A stretch of DNA of 56,627 nt from Clostridia bacterium (GCA_017624735.1 JAGAMK010000050.1:1-56627), one strand, 5' to 3'. Positions 26,219 to 35,711 are shown, numbered from the stretch's first letter. Translations and numbers: made by a program. Notes: a model not told the origin generated them from the sequence alone.

Positions 26219-28413
26219 TGGCAGATATTAACGTGAATGTTAATGAACTTTATGGTAAGCTACGAGAAAAAATAGAGTCAATTCATTGTGATAAGGATAT
26301 TGAAACAGTTGATAAAGCCTTTAATCTTGCGAATGAATACCATGGTGACCAAAAGCGTAAGTCAGGTGAACCATATATTATCCATCCCATCGCTGTTTGC
26401 GATATTCTTGTTGATTTGGGTATGGATTGCCAATCTCTTGTGGCAGCGCTTTTACATGATGTTGTTGAAGATACACCATATACAATTGAACAATTAACAG
26501 AAGATTTTGGTGATGAAATAGCACTTTTAGTTGATGGTGTTACAAAGCTTGGCAAAGTTCAGTTGAATTCAAGCGAAACAAAGGAAGAACAACAAGCGGA
26601 GAACATACGAAAAATGCTTTTGGCTATGTCAAAAGATATTAGAGTTATTATCGTAAAACTTGCCGACCGTCTTCACAATATGAGAACACTTGAGTTTATG
26701 TCACCTCAAAAGCAGAGAGATAAGGCTCTTGAAACTCTTGAAATTTTTGCACCTATTTCTCATAGACTTGGTATTCGTTCTGTAAAGGAAGAATTAGAGG
26801 ATAGAGCAATTCGATTCCTTGACCCGGTGGCATATGACGGAATTGAAGAAAATCTTAAAAAATCAAGTAATTCAGGTAATGATTTCCTTGAAAGTATCAA
26901 GAAAAAAATTGGGGACAGAGTAAAACAGGCAGTACCCGGTGCGCAAATCAGCGGACGAATCAAATCAGTTCACGGAATTTACCGTAAAATGTATATGCAG
27001 GGCAAACAGTTTGACGAAATTTACGATATTTACGCAGTTCGTATTATTGTTGACAGCGTAATCGATTGTTACAACTGCCTTGGTATTATTCACGATATGT
27101 ATAATCCACTTCCAGGAAGATTTAAGGATTATATTTCAACTCCAAAGCCCAATATGTATCAGTCACTTCATACCACAGTTATCGGTAAAGAGGGAACACC
27201 TTTTGAAGTGCAAATCAGAACATGGGAAATGCATCGTACTGCAGAATTCGGTATCGCAGCCCATTGGAAATATAAACTTGGTGTTTCAGGTGGAAAACAG
27301 AGCTTTGACCAGCGTCTTCAATGGATTCGTGAGATGCTTGAAACACAGCAGGAGTCAGGGGACGCAAGAGAACTTGTTTCTACAATCAAAACTGACCTTA
27401 TTACTGACGAAGTATTTGTATATACCCCAAAAGGTGATGTTATCAATGTGCCTGTTGGTTCAACAGTAATCGACTTTGCATATGCAATTCACTCTGCTGT
27501 TGGTAACAAAATGACAGGTGCAAAGGTTGATGGAAGAATTGTTCCTATTGATTACGTGATTTCAACAGGTGAAATTGTTGAGATTCTTACATCTTCTCAA
27601 CAGGGTAAAGGCCCAAGCCGTGACTGGCTTAATATAGTAAAAACAAGCCAAGCAAAGAGTAAAATTCGTTCTTGGTTTAAAAAGGAAAAACGAGAAGAAA
27701 ACATCCTTGAAGGTAAAGCTGAAATTGAACGTGAATTCAGACGAAATTATATTCGTCTTTCTGATGAAGATTATCAGAAGTTTATCAAAAAACTTGCAGA
27801 GCGTCAGCGAATGGATAATGTTGACGATTTCTATGCGGCAATCGGTTATGGTGGACTTTCCATTAACCGAATGATGCCATACATTAAGGAAGAGTATCAG
27901 AAGAACTACGATAAGAGCAAAACTGAAATCAAAATTGTTCCAATCAAGGATAATTCAAAGAAGAACAAAGATGGAGTTACTGTTGAAGGAATTGACAACT
28001 GTCTTATTAAATTTGCTCAATGTTGTAATCCACTTCCTGGTGACAATATCATTGGCTTTATAACTCGTGGTCACGGCGTTTCAATTCATAAAAGAGATTG
28101 TACCAATGTACCAAAGGATGTTTCTAATTGTGCCGAGCCTGCTCGTTGGGTAAATGCTTATTGGAATCAGAATGTTCGTGAAGATTATAAAGCAACACTT
28201 CAACTTACTTGCCTTTCAAGAGTTGGTCTTATGGCAGAGGTTGCTATGCAGGTTGCCAATATGCGTGTTAACATTACAAGTATCAGTACTCACGACATGA
28301 AGGACGGCAGAACAATTGTTGAACTTACAGTTAATGTCAGTGGTATTGACCATTTGAAAAACTTAATTTCCCGTATAGAAAAAGTTGACGGAATTTTAAG
28401 TGTGGAGAGATAA
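26218..28413 (+). CDS. relA: Bifunctional (p)ppGpp synthetase/hydrolase RelA/SpoT
   Basis: 731 aa. It makes and degrades the alarmone (p)ppGpp of the stringent response. An N-terminal HD hydrolase domain (LLHDVVEDTPYT), the synthetase domain (YDIYAVRIIVD and YISTPKPNMYQSLHTTV), a TGS domain (EVFVYTPKGDVINVP), a helical/zinc-finger region (FAQCCNPLPGDNI) and a C-terminal ACT domain are all present, so both activities are expected. AGGAGGTG fits the ATG at 26218 better than the GTG at 26215. It overlaps the recJ stop (TGATG). Confidence 0.96.
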   Translation: MADINVNVNELYGKLREKIESIHCDKDIETVDKAFNLANEYHGDQKRKSGEPYIIHPIAVCDILVDLGMDCQSLVAALLHDVVEDTPYTIEQLTEDFGDEIALLVDGVTKLGKVQLNSSETKEEQQAENIRKMLLAMSKDIRVIIVKLADRLHNMRTLEFMSPQKQRDKALETLEIFAPISHRLGIRSVKEELEDRAIRFLDPVAYDGIEENLKKSSNSGNDFLESIKKKIGDRVKQAVPGAQISGRIKSVHGIYRKMYMQGKQFDEIYDIYAVRIIVDSVIDCYNCLGIIHDMYNPLPGRFKDYISTPKPNMYQSLHTTVIGKEGTPFEVQIRTWEMHRTAEFGIAAHWKYKLGVSGGKQSFDQRLQWIREMLETQQESGDARELVSTIKTDLITDEVFVYTPKGDVINVPVGSTVIDFAYAIHSAVGNKMTGAKVDGRIVPIDYVISTGEIVEILTSSQQGKGPSRDWLNIVKTSQAKSKIRSWFKKEKREENILEGKAEIEREFRRNYIRLSDEDYQKFIKKLAERQRMDNVDDFYAAIGYGGLSINRMMPYIKEEYQKNYDKSKTEIKIVPIKDNSKKNKDGVTVEGIDNCLIKFAQCCNPLPGDNIIGFITRGHGVSIHKRDCTNVPKDVSNCAEPARWVNAYWNQNVREDYKATLQLTCLSRVGLMAEVAMQVANMRVNITSISTHDMKDGRTIVELTVNVSGIDHLKNLISRIEKVDGILSVER

Positions 28414-28414
28414 A

Positions 28415-28876
28415 ATGAAAGCAGTAATTCAAAGAGTATCACGCGCGTCAGTTACGGTTGACGGTGAACTTATTTCAAAAATAGATAAAGGGTATCTCAT
28501 TCTGTTGGGTGTAATGGATGACGATACTGAATATGATGCAGAGGTTCTTGCTAAAAAAACATCATCCCTTCGTGTTTTTGAAGATGATGAGGGAAAAATG
28601 AACCTTGATATTCAAAATGTGGATGGTGAGATTTTGGCAGTTTCTCAATTCACTCTCTGTGCAGATGTGAAAAAAGGAAACAGACCGTCTTTTATCCGTT
28701 CAGCACATCCTGACCGTGCTAATGAGTTATACGAATATTTCTGCGACAAACTCATTGAAAATGGTGTAAAAAACGTGGAAAAAGGTGTTTTCGGTGCCGA
28801 CATGAAAGTTGAACTTTTAAATGACGGACCGGTTACCATTCTTTATGATTCAGAAACTTGGAGAAAAAATAGATAA
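28415..28876 (+). CDS. dtd: D-aminoacyl-tRNA deacylase
   Basis: 153 aa from the ATG at 28415, the normal family start (MKAVIQRVSRASV). It hydrolyses D-aminoacyl-tRNAs and thus proofreads chirality. The two active-site motifs SQFTL and NDGPVT are present. One base separates it from the relA stop; relA-dtd order is typical of Firmicutes. Confidence 0.96.
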   Translation: MKAVIQRVSRASVTVDGELISKIDKGYLILLGVMDDDTEYDAEVLAKKTSSLRVFEDDEGKMNLDIQNVDGEILAVSQFTLCADVKKGNRPSFIRSAHPDRANELYEYFCDKLIENGVKNVEKGVFGADMKVELLNDGPVTILYDSETWRKNR

Positions 28877-28890
28877 GGAAGTAAAAAGAT

Positions 28891-29544
28891 ATGATTACAG
28901 TAAAAAAACATTTAGCCGTTATGGACGACGGTTTTACAACAAACACTTATATCGTTACAGATGAAGAAACAGGTGCAACTGCAGTTGTTGACCCATCATT
29001 ACCTGAAGAAAGTTTAATCGAAAAGCTTTCAGGTAAAGATGTTCAGTACATTCTTTTGACACATGGTCATTTTGACCACTTCTGTGGTGCAAAACTTGTT
29101 AAGGAAAAAACAGGTGCAAAAGTTGTAATTCATAAAGATGACGAAATAATGCTTCATGATGTTACAAAGAATGAGTTCCAAATAAACTGTGTCGGATATC
29201 AATTCCCCGAAATTGATGCTGACATCTTAACAGAAGACGGAACAGAACTTATGCTTGGAAATACCAAAATAACAGTTATGCACACACCAGGTCACTCAAT
29301 GGGTGGTGTATGTTATCTTTTTATGGAAGACAAAGTAATGTTTTCAGGTGACACACTCTTCAAACTTTGTGCAGGTAGAGCAGACCTATATGGTGGAAAT
29401 GGTCGTCAGGAATTGCGTTCTCTTGCAAAAATTAGCGAGTTAGAGGGGAACTATAAAGTTTATCCTGGACATGAAGACGATACAACTCTTGATTTTGAAC
29501 GTGAAAACAACAGATATATAAGAACTAGATTCAGAAGAAAATAA
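28891..29544 (+). CDS. Metallo-beta-lactamase fold hydrolase (glyoxalase II-like)
   Basis: 217 aa. The zinc motifs are complete: THGHFDHFCG, a His in MHTPGHSMGG, an Asp in FSGDTLF and a final His in VYPGHEDDT. This is the hydroxyacylglutathione-hydrolase-like subfamily that sits after dtd in many Clostridia. The substrate is not established. It follows dtd by 14 nt and overlaps hemZ by one base. Confidence 0.88.
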   Translation: MITVKKHLAVMDDGFTTNTYIVTDEETGATAVVDPSLPEESLIEKLSGKDVQYILLTHGHFDHFCGAKLVKEKTGAKVVIHKDDEIMLHDVTKNEFQINCVGYQFPEIDADILTEDGTELMLGNTKITVMHTPGHSMGGVCYLFMEDKVMFSGDTLFKLCAGRADLYGGNGRQELRSLAKISELEGNYKVYPGHEDDTTLDFERENNRYIRTRFRRK

Positions 29545-30980
29545 TGAAACTGTTGGTAATTAATCATAAATTTCATTACGAAATGGAAAAGTTAGTCAGA
29601 ATATTTATGCCCGACGAAAAAATTCAGGTGGTATGCGAAGAATGTGATGATTTTAATCTTCTCACATCCGTTACAGATGAAATTTTAGTCACAATAAATT
29701 TTGACGATTTTAACAAAATACTTACAGCTCCGTTATGTGAAGACAATGAGATGCAGATGGGTAGAATGGTATATTCTCTTTTTGGAGAATATACTGGCTT
29801 TTATCCAAAATGGGGTGTGCTTACAGGTGTAAGACCTTCAAAACTGCTTATTAATACCGAAAAAGTTGTGGGCAGGAAAAAAACAGAAGAGTATTTCAAG
29901 AACGATTTACTTGTTAGTAATGAGAAATTCAATCTTGCAAGAACTGTTGCTGACTGTGAAGAAAAGATTATTGCAACATCACAGCCACAGTCAATGAGCT
30001 TGTATATTTCAATTCCGTTTTGCCCTTCAAGATGCAGTTATTGTTCATTCGTTTCCCATTCAGTTGAGAATGATAAAGCAAGAAATCTGTTACCACAGTA
30101 TGTTTCACTTTTGGAAAAGGAAATTGCTGAAACAGGTGAAATTGCACAGAAAATCGGTGTTAAGCTTGAAAGTGTGTATATAGGTGGTGGTACACCTACA
30201 ACTCTTTCAGCGGAACAATTGAAAACAGTAATAGATGCAGTGAAAAACAATTTTGACTTATCAACTTGTCGTGAATTTACAGTTGAAGCAGGTCGTCCGG
30301 ATACAATAACAGAAGAAAAACTGCTTGTGCTCAAAAATAGTCCTGTTGACAGAATAAGCATAAATCCACAAACTTTTAATGATTCTGTTTTAGAAGCAGT
30401 TGGCAGACGACACAGTGCAGAAGATACAATAAGAATTTTTAAACTTGCAAGAGAATTGGGATTTGATAATATCAATATGGATTTGATTGCAGGACTTCCA
30501 ACGGATACACTTGATGGATTTAAACATTCTCTTGATACTGCAATAAGTTTAGACCCTGAAAATATTACTGTTCATACTCTTGCAGTTAAAAGGGCATCGG
30601 GAATAGGTCAAACTTCACCTAAAATTGCAGTTGAAAATGCTACTTTGGCATCTCAAATGCTTGATTACGCGTATGATAAATTAAATGACAAATATCATCC
30701 ATACTATATGTACCGTCAGTCTAAATCGGCAGGTAGTCTTGAAAATGTCGGATGGGCAAAAGATGGTACAGAGTGTATTTACAATATATTTATGATGGAA
30801 GAATGTCATACAATTTTATCTTGTGGTGGTGGGGCAGTTACGAAACTCAAAGCACCACATGGGGATGAAATTGAACGTATTTTTAACTTTAAATATCCGT
30901 TTGAATACATTTCGGGATACGAAGAACTCCGTAACAGAAAGAAACGAATAACAGAGTTTTACGATACATATTCATTATAG
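29544..30980 (+). CDS. hemZ: HemZ-type radical SAM coproporphyrinogen dehydrogenase-like protein
   Basis: 478 aa. A radical SAM protein with the iron-sulfur motif C-x3-C-x2-C at residues 160-167 (FCPSRCSYCSF), a GGGTPT glycine motif (IGGGTPTTL) and the NMDLIAGLP segment of HemN-like enzymes. The 150-residue N-terminal extension is typical of HemZ rather than HemN or HemW. Named as oxygen-independent coproporphyrinogen III dehydrogenase, but no other haem genes are in view, so the actual reaction is uncertain. Confidence 0.85.
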   Translation: MKLLVINHKFHYEMEKLVRIFMPDEKIQVVCEECDDFNLLTSVTDEILVTINFDDFNKILTAPLCEDNEMQMGRMVYSLFGEYTGFYPKWGVLTGVRPSKLLINTEKVVGRKKTEEYFKNDLLVSNEKFNLARTVADCEEKIIATSQPQSMSLYISIPFCPSRCSYCSFVSHSVENDKARNLLPQYVSLLEKEIAETGEIAQKIGVKLESVYIGGGTPTTLSAEQLKTVIDAVKNNFDLSTCREFTVEAGRPDTITEEKLLVLKNSPVDRISINPQTFNDSVLEAVGRRHSAEDTIRIFKLARELGFDNINMDLIAGLPTDTLDGFKHSLDTAISLDPENITVHTLAVKRASGIGQTSPKIAVENATLASQMLDYAYDKLNDKYHPYYMYRQSKSAGSLENVGWAKDGTECIYNIFMMEECHTILSCGGGAVTKLKAPHGDEIERIFNFKYPFEYISGYEELRNRKKRITEFYDTYSL

Positions 30981-30997
30981 ATGTGAGGTATTGTGAA

Positions 30998-31924
30998 ATG
31001 GATAATGTAATGAATAAACTTGAATATATCAATGAAAAGGCTATTGAAAATCCACAGGAGTTTATAAACGAATGTGAAAAGAAATATGAAAGAATCATTG
31101 ATGAAATAGTAAAAAAAATCACCTCGGAAGAGGGCAGAGAAATTGTTATGCTTGCAGGTCCTTCATCAGCAGGTAAAACAACCACTGCAAGACGAATCAA
31201 AGAAAGTCTTGAAAAAAATGACATAAAAACTTATGTTTTAAGTCTTGATGATTTCTATCTTAATCGTGAAGACATTCCGTACTTGTCAGACGGCTCTCAG
31301 GATTATGAAACTGTTTATGCTCTTGATTTGGAATGTCTTGAAAGTGAACTCAATGCACTACTACGTGGAGATAAGGTGAAAACACCTGTATTTGATTTTA
31401 CTACTGGTAAAAGAAGTGAATCAAAATTCAATGAGATAGTTCTTGGTAAAGAAGATGTTGTAATTATTGAAGGGTTACATGCACTTAATCCTGTAATTAC
31501 TGAAAAGATACAAGGAAAACTTCTAAAAATTTATATAAACGTATCATCAAGAATTTATGATGAAAACGGAGATGTAGTTTTGAATAAAAGAAACCTTCGA
31601 TTTATACGACGTATGGTGCGTGACTATAAATTCCGTGACAGTTCAGTTGAAAATACTTGTAGATTGTGGAAAAACGTTACAAAGGGTGAGGATGAATATC
31701 TTTTCCCATATCGTGATAACGCGGATATTAAAGCAGATACAATTCATCTTTATGAGCCTTGTGTTTTAAAACATCAAGCATTAAGAATGATTAGTGAAGA
31801 TGATGTTTCTGAAGAATATAAGGATACTGTTTATAAGATTGCAAAAGCGTTAGAGAGATTTAATGATATAGAAGAAAATTTAGTTCCTGAAAATTCTCTT
31901 CTACGTGAGTTTTTAGGTGAATAA
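30998..31924 (+). CDS. Uridine-kinase-like P-loop nucleoside kinase
   Basis: 308 aa from the ATG at 30998, which has GAGGT 9 nt upstream (a GTG at 30983 is in frame but lacks a site). A Walker A motif GPSSAGKTT (54-62), the YVLSLDDFY stretch and VVIIEGLHALNP place it in the phosphoribulokinase/uridine kinase family. The family's common form in Clostridia carries an N-terminal TGS-like region; here only a 45-residue helical start is present. It probably phosphorylates a nucleoside; the substrate is unproven. Confidence 0.82.
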   Translation: MDNVMNKLEYINEKAIENPQEFINECEKKYERIIDEIVKKITSEEGREIVMLAGPSSAGKTTTARRIKESLEKNDIKTYVLSLDDFYLNREDIPYLSDGSQDYETVYALDLECLESELNALLRGDKVKTPVFDFTTGKRSESKFNEIVLGKEDVVIIEGLHALNPVITEKIQGKLLKIYINVSSRIYDENGDVVLNKRNLRFIRRMVRDYKFRDSSVENTCRLWKNVTKGEDEYLFPYRDNADIKADTIHLYEPCVLKHQALRMISEDDVSEEYKDTVYKIAKALERFNDIEENLVPENSLLREFLGE

Positions 31925-31955
31925 TAAGAAACTAAACATAAGGGTGTGACAATAA

Positions 31956-33719
31956 ATGGCAGAAAAAACAAGAAAAAACCAGAGTTTGCTTAATGGTGCA
32001 TTAGTATTAAGTTTAGCGACACTCGTTGTAAAAGTTATTGGTGTTATTTATAAAATTCCTCTTTCCAATATGATTGGTACAGTGGGTCGTGGCTATTTTG
32101 ACTCTGCATATAACCTTTATGTGCCAATTTATACTGTTTCAATGGCAGGACTTCCTGTTGCAATTTCAAATATGGTGTCAAAAGCAATGGCAACGGGCAA
32201 ATTCCGAGATGTTAAAATTATCCGAAAGGTTGCTCAAAGGCTTTTCCTTGTAGTTGGTATATTGGGAACATTGGCAATGTTTATTCTTGCGTATCCTTAT
32301 GCTTTGTCAGCTAAGAATATGAACGTTCTTCCTGCAGTATTTGTTATTACCCCTGCGATTTTCTTTTGTTGTTTAATGTCAAGTTATCGTGGATATTATA
32401 ACGGACTTTCTAATATGACTCCAACTGCTATTTCTCAAGTGTTTGAAGCAGCCGGCAAATTGATTTTTGGTCTTGTTTGTGCAAAATGGGTAATCAGCTA
32501 TGGCTATTCCCGATTTGAACAAGGCTTAACAGTTTTTGGTAAAACAGTAGCAAACGAAACAGAAGCATTAAGTGCAATTTATCCTTATGCTGCTGCAGGT
32601 GCCGCTGCGGGCGTAACACTTGGCACAGTTGTGGGCTTGATTTACCTTATAATTCTTCATAAGATTAAGGGTGATAATATTACCAAAACAGAATTGGCAA
32701 ATGCACCAAAGCCTGAACAGGCAAGTGTTATCGCAAAGAATATTATAAAATTTGCAATTCCGGTAGCCCTTAGTTCACTTGTTTTCAGTATTACAAACCT
32801 TATTGACTCAATCACAATTCAAAACAGACTTGAATATATGATTGCAGGGAATCTTGATTATATCAGAAACCTTTATGCAACAGAGCTCACAGGCATATTG
32901 GATGCTGATGTTAAGAATTTCCTTTATGGTTCATATTCACTTTCCCTTGACTTTAGAAATCTCATCCCATCCCTTACAATGACTTTGGGAATTAGTGCAA
33001 TTCCAACACTTTCTGCCGCATGGGCAGTAAAAAATAGAGAGAAGATTAAAGTTTCTATTGAATCAGTACTTCGAGTAACAATGCTTGTGGCGATGCCTTG
33101 CGGAATAGGAATGGGTGTGTTGGCACAACCGATTCTTGCAATGTTTTATGGCAAGGGCGAGTCTGCAAGTGGTGTTTCAATTGCAGCTCCCGTACTTACA
33201 GCATATGGATTCAGCATTTTCCTTATGGCGCTTTCACAGCCTATGACTAATATGCTTCAGGCTCTTGATAAAACAAAAGTACCACTTATTTCATTATCAT
33301 TGGGCGCACTTGTAAAGCTTGTGTCAAACTTTATTTTTGTATCAATTCCAAGTCTTAATGTTAATGGTGCGGTAATCGGTACAATTCTTTGTTATGTTGT
33401 TATTGTAGCAGTCAATCTTTTTGCACTTGTTAAGACAACAAGAATAAGGTTTAATTTGATTTCGGTTTTTGTTAAACCAATTCTCTGCGGTATTCTCTGT
33501 GGTGTAGCTGCTTATACATCATTCGGACTTTGCAACAGATTTATTCCGGAATTCGGCCTTAAAAACATTATGGCATTGGGTATTAGCATTGGTTTTGGCG
33601 GAATTATTTATGTTATTTCAATGCTTTTCATCAAAGGTATCTCAAAAGATGATGTTGTTATGCTTCCAAAGGGAGAAAAAATTGCAAAAATACTTGCAAA
33701 ATATGGATTTATAGAGTAA
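31956..33719 (+). CDS. MOP-superfamily polysaccharide flippase (YabM/SpoVB/MurJ-like)
   Basis: 587 aa with about 14 hydrophobic segments. The N-terminal LSLATLVVKVIGVIYKIPL and YNLYVPIYTVSMAGLPVAIS are typical of the SpoVB/MurJ-like lipid-linked oligosaccharide flippases. In Bacillus the homologue yabM lies directly before mazG (yabN) and yabO, the same order as here. The likely role is flipping a lipid-linked precursor, lipid II or a spore or polysaccharide intermediate; which one cannot be decided. Confidence 0.85.
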   Translation: MAEKTRKNQSLLNGALVLSLATLVVKVIGVIYKIPLSNMIGTVGRGYFDSAYNLYVPIYTVSMAGLPVAISNMVSKAMATGKFRDVKIIRKVAQRLFLVVGILGTLAMFILAYPYALSAKNMNVLPAVFVITPAIFFCCLMSSYRGYYNGLSNMTPTAISQVFEAAGKLIFGLVCAKWVISYGYSRFEQGLTVFGKTVANETEALSAIYPYAAAGAAAGVTLGTVVGLIYLIILHKIKGDNITKTELANAPKPEQASVIAKNIIKFAIPVALSSLVFSITNLIDSITIQNRLEYMIAGNLDYIRNLYATELTGILDADVKNFLYGSYSLSLDFRNLIPSLTMTLGISAIPTLSAAWAVKNREKIKVSIESVLRVTMLVAMPCGIGMGVLAQPILAMFYGKGESASGVSIAAPVLTAYGFSIFLMALSQPMTNMLQALDKTKVPLISLSLGALVKLVSNFIFVSIPSLNVNGAVIGTILCYVVIVAVNLFALVKTTRIRFNLISVFVKPILCGILCGVAAYTSFGLCNRFIPEFGLKNIMALGISIGFGGIIYVISMLFIKGISKDDVVMLPKGEKIAKILAKYGFIE

Positions 33720-33739
33720 AATAGACTACGGTGATATGA

Positions 33740-34549
33740 ATGGTTGAAAATTTTAAATTTAAAGACCACTACGATGTTAGTGATTTGATTGACATTGTTG
33801 AAATTCTTCGTTCACCCGGTGGTTGTCCTTGGGACAGAGAACAGGACCACAAATCTATCCGTCGTGATTTCCTTGAAGAAACTTACGAAGTTATTGAGGC
33901 AATCAATAAGGATGATAAGGACTTGCTTTTGGAAGAACTTGGCGATGTGCTTTTGCAAATTGTTTTCCATACTCAAATTGAGCGCGAAAAAGGAACATTC
34001 CAGTTGTCCGATGTTGCAGATGGTGTTTGCAAAAAGATGATTGAGCGTCATCCTCACGTTTTTGGTGAGATTAACGTAGAAACAAGTGAGCAGGTTCTTG
34101 AAAATTGGGATGTTATAAAAAAGCGTACCAAACAGCAAAAGACTCAAACAGAGTCAATGCTTTCAATTCCTCGTGAATTCCCCGCACTTATGCGTGCCGA
34201 CAAGGTTCAGAAAAAGGCTTCAAAAGTTGGCTTTGATTGGGATAGTGCCGATGGTGCTTTCGATAAGGTTAGTGAAGAACTCAATGAACTTAAAGAAGCA
34301 TATTTAAAAGGTGATAGTGAAAATATCCATGAAGAATTAGGCGATTTGCTTTTCTCCGTTGTCAATGTTTCTCGATTTGTTGAGGTTGACAGTGAAGAGG
34401 CTCTTACAAATTCAACGGACAAGTTTATTAACCGTTTCTCTAAAGTTGAGAAAATGGCAGATGAACAAGGATTAGATATGAAAAATACAGACTTGGCTAC
34501 ATTGGACAAGTTATGGGATATGGCTAAAAAGGACGAAGGTTCTTTTTAA
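33740..34549 (+). CDS. mazG: Nucleoside triphosphate pyrophosphohydrolase MazG
   Basis: 269 aa, two tandem MazG domains. It hydrolyses NTPs and dNTPs to monophosphates and clears aberrant nucleotides. The first domain starts at ILRSPGGCPWDREQ and carries EETYEVIEAI and EELGDVLLQIVFH; the second has ELNELKEAY and EELGDLLFSVVNVSR. The metal-binding E-E-x-x-E / E-x-x-D pattern is present in both. It follows the flippase by 20 nt. Confidence 0.94.
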   Translation: MVENFKFKDHYDVSDLIDIVEILRSPGGCPWDREQDHKSIRRDFLEETYEVIEAINKDDKDLLLEELGDVLLQIVFHTQIEREKGTFQLSDVADGVCKKMIERHPHVFGEINVETSEQVLENWDVIKKRTKQQKTQTESMLSIPREFPALMRADKVQKKASKVGFDWDSADGAFDKVSEELNELKEAYLKGDSENIHEELGDLLFSVVNVSRFVEVDSEEALTNSTDKFINRFSKVEKMADEQGLDMKNTDLATLDKLWDMAKKDEGSF

Positions 34550-34585
34550 AATAAAAAGAGAAAATTTTATTTGGAGGAAATAAAA

Positions 34586-34858
34586 ATGAACAAAACAGAA
34601 CTCGTAGCAGCAGTAGCAGCTAAAGCAGGTATTTCAAAGAAGGACGCAGACGCAGCAGTAGCAGCAGTTTTCGCATCAGTTACAGATGCACTTGCAAATG
34701 GTGACAAAGTTCAGCTTATCGGCTTTGGTACATTTGAAGTTCGTGCTCGTTCAGAAAAGACAGCTCGCAACCCAAGAACAGGCGAAACAATGACAGTTCC
34801 TGCAACAAAAGTTCCAGCTTTCAAAGCAGGTGCAGCTCTTAAAGCAGCAGTTAAATAA
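34586..34858 (+). CDS. hup: Histone-like DNA-binding protein HU
   Basis: 90 aa. A nucleoid protein that bends DNA as a dimer. The start is MNKTELVAAVAAKAG, and the arm carries GFGTFEVRARSEKTARNP and TGETMTVPA. The ATG at 34586 is preceded by GGAGGA. Codon use is strongly biased to a few codons, as expected for an abundant protein. It is followed by a good terminator. Confidence 0.97.
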   Translation: MNKTELVAAVAAKAGISKKDADAAVAAVFASVTDALANGDKVQLIGFGTFEVRARSEKTARNPRTGETMTVPATKVPAFKAGAALKAAVK

Positions 34859-34878
34859 TTAAAGTTTAGCAAAAAATC

Positions 34879-34908
34879 AGGGTCGCCAAAAGCGACCCTT
34901 GTTTTTTT
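34879..34908 (+). terminator. Terminator after hup
   Basis: AGGGTCGC (34879-34886) pairs with GCGACCCT (34892-34899) and is followed by a T-rich tail. It should end most transcripts of the recJ-hup run before rqcP. Confidence 0.9.
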
Positions 34909-34910
34909 AT

Positions 34911-34960
34911 TGCCTCCCTTGTTAAAGGGAGGGGGACCGTGGAACACGGTGGAGGGATTC
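34911..34960 (+). repeat. Two-hairpin palindromic element that supplies the rqcP ribosome site
   Basis: Two adjacent hairpins: CCTCCCTT/AAGGGAGG (34913-34920 and 34925-34932) and ACCGTG/CACGGT (34936-34941 and 34945-34950). GGAGGGATTC comes right after. The GGAGGG (34951-34956) is 8 nt before the rqcP ATG and is its only visible ribosome site. The GC-rich composition differs from the surroundings. Similar CCTCCC...GGAGGG elements are, from memory, dispersed in clostridial genomes; no second copy is present in this window. Confidence 0.6.
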
Positions 34961-34964
34961 TCTT

Positions 34965-35207
34965 ATGAGATTAGACAAGTTTTTAAAAGTATCAAGAATA
35001 ATCAAACGTCGTACAGTAGCCAACGAGGTTTGTGATGCAGGTCATGTGAGTGTAAGTGGCAGAGTTGTAAAAGCTTCTTATGATGTTAAAGAAGGCGATG
35101 TTCTGGAAATTCAATTTGGTGAAAAAGTAACAAAGTATAAAGTTCTTACAGTAACAGAATATGCCACAAAGCAGACTGCAGGGGATATGTACGAAGTAGT
35201 AAAATAA
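34965..35207 (+). CDS. rqcP: S4-domain ribosome quality control protein RqcP (YabO)
   Basis: 80 aa, one S4 RNA-binding domain (MRLDKFLKVSRIIKRRTVAN, then GHVSVSGRVVKASYDVKEGD). RqcP works with RqcH in adding alanine tails to peptides on split large ribosomal subunits. The position after mazG matches Bacillus (yabN-yabO), here with hup inserted between. It is translated from a ribosome site inside a palindromic element. Confidence 0.93.
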   Translation: MRLDKFLKVSRIIKRRTVANEVCDAGHVSVSGRVVKASYDVKEGDVLEIQFGEKVTKYKVLTVTEYATKQTAGDMYEVVK

Positions 35208-35237
35208 CAAGCGAAAGACTTAATGTCTTTCGCTTGT
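35207..35237. terminator. Bidirectional terminator between rqcP and dut
   Basis: A 13-bp perfect stem (35207-35219 with 35225-35237), loop TTAAT, begins at the last base of the rqcP stop. The T-rich tail is better on the minus strand, so it mainly serves dut. Confidence 0.75.
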
Positions 35238-35267
35238 ATTAATATGGTTTAATTTTAAATATCACAA

Positions 35268-35711
35268 TTACTTTGTACCGGTTGAGCCAAATCCACCTGC
35301 ACCACGGTCGGTTTCATCAAGGTCATCCACCTCAAGTAATTCTGGAAGTGCAACAGGCTGAATAACCATTTGTGCAATTCTTTCAAATGGCACTATTGTA
35401 TATGGCTCTTTAAGTTGATTTATAACACCAACACATATTTCGCCACGGTAGTCACTATCAATAACACCAACGGAGTTAAGAAGACCAATTCCGTGTTTGA
35501 TAGCAAGTCCGCTACGTGCGTATACAAAAGCAGCATATTCAGGTGAGCTGAGTCCAATTGCAATACCTGTTGGAATAACAGCTTTGTCACCACCGTTTAA
35601 TGTAATTGGCTCATCAATACAAGCGTAAAGGTCCATACCTGCACTACCAACAGTAGCTCTTGTAGGCAATTTTGCATTTTCTCTTACCTTTTTTATTTTT
35701 AACTCTTTCAT
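35268..35711 (-). CDS. dut: dUTP diphosphatase
   Basis: 147 aa trimeric dUTPase. It cleaves dUTP to dUMP and pyrophosphate. Conserved motifs in order: SAGMDLYA, ARSGLA, GVIDSDYRGEI (catalytic Asp), RIAQMVI and the glycine-rich C-terminal arm RGAGGFGSTG. Its ATG overlaps the stop of the U32-family gene by one base, making a zapA-U32-dut operon. Confidence 0.96.
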   Translation of the reverse strand: MKELKIKKVRENAKLPTRATVGSAGMDLYACIDEPITLNGGDKAVIPTGIAIGLSSPEYAAFVYARSGLAIKHGIGLLNSVGVIDSDYRGEICVGVINQLKEPYTIVPFERIAQMVIQPVALPELLEVDDLDETDRGAGGFGSTGTK

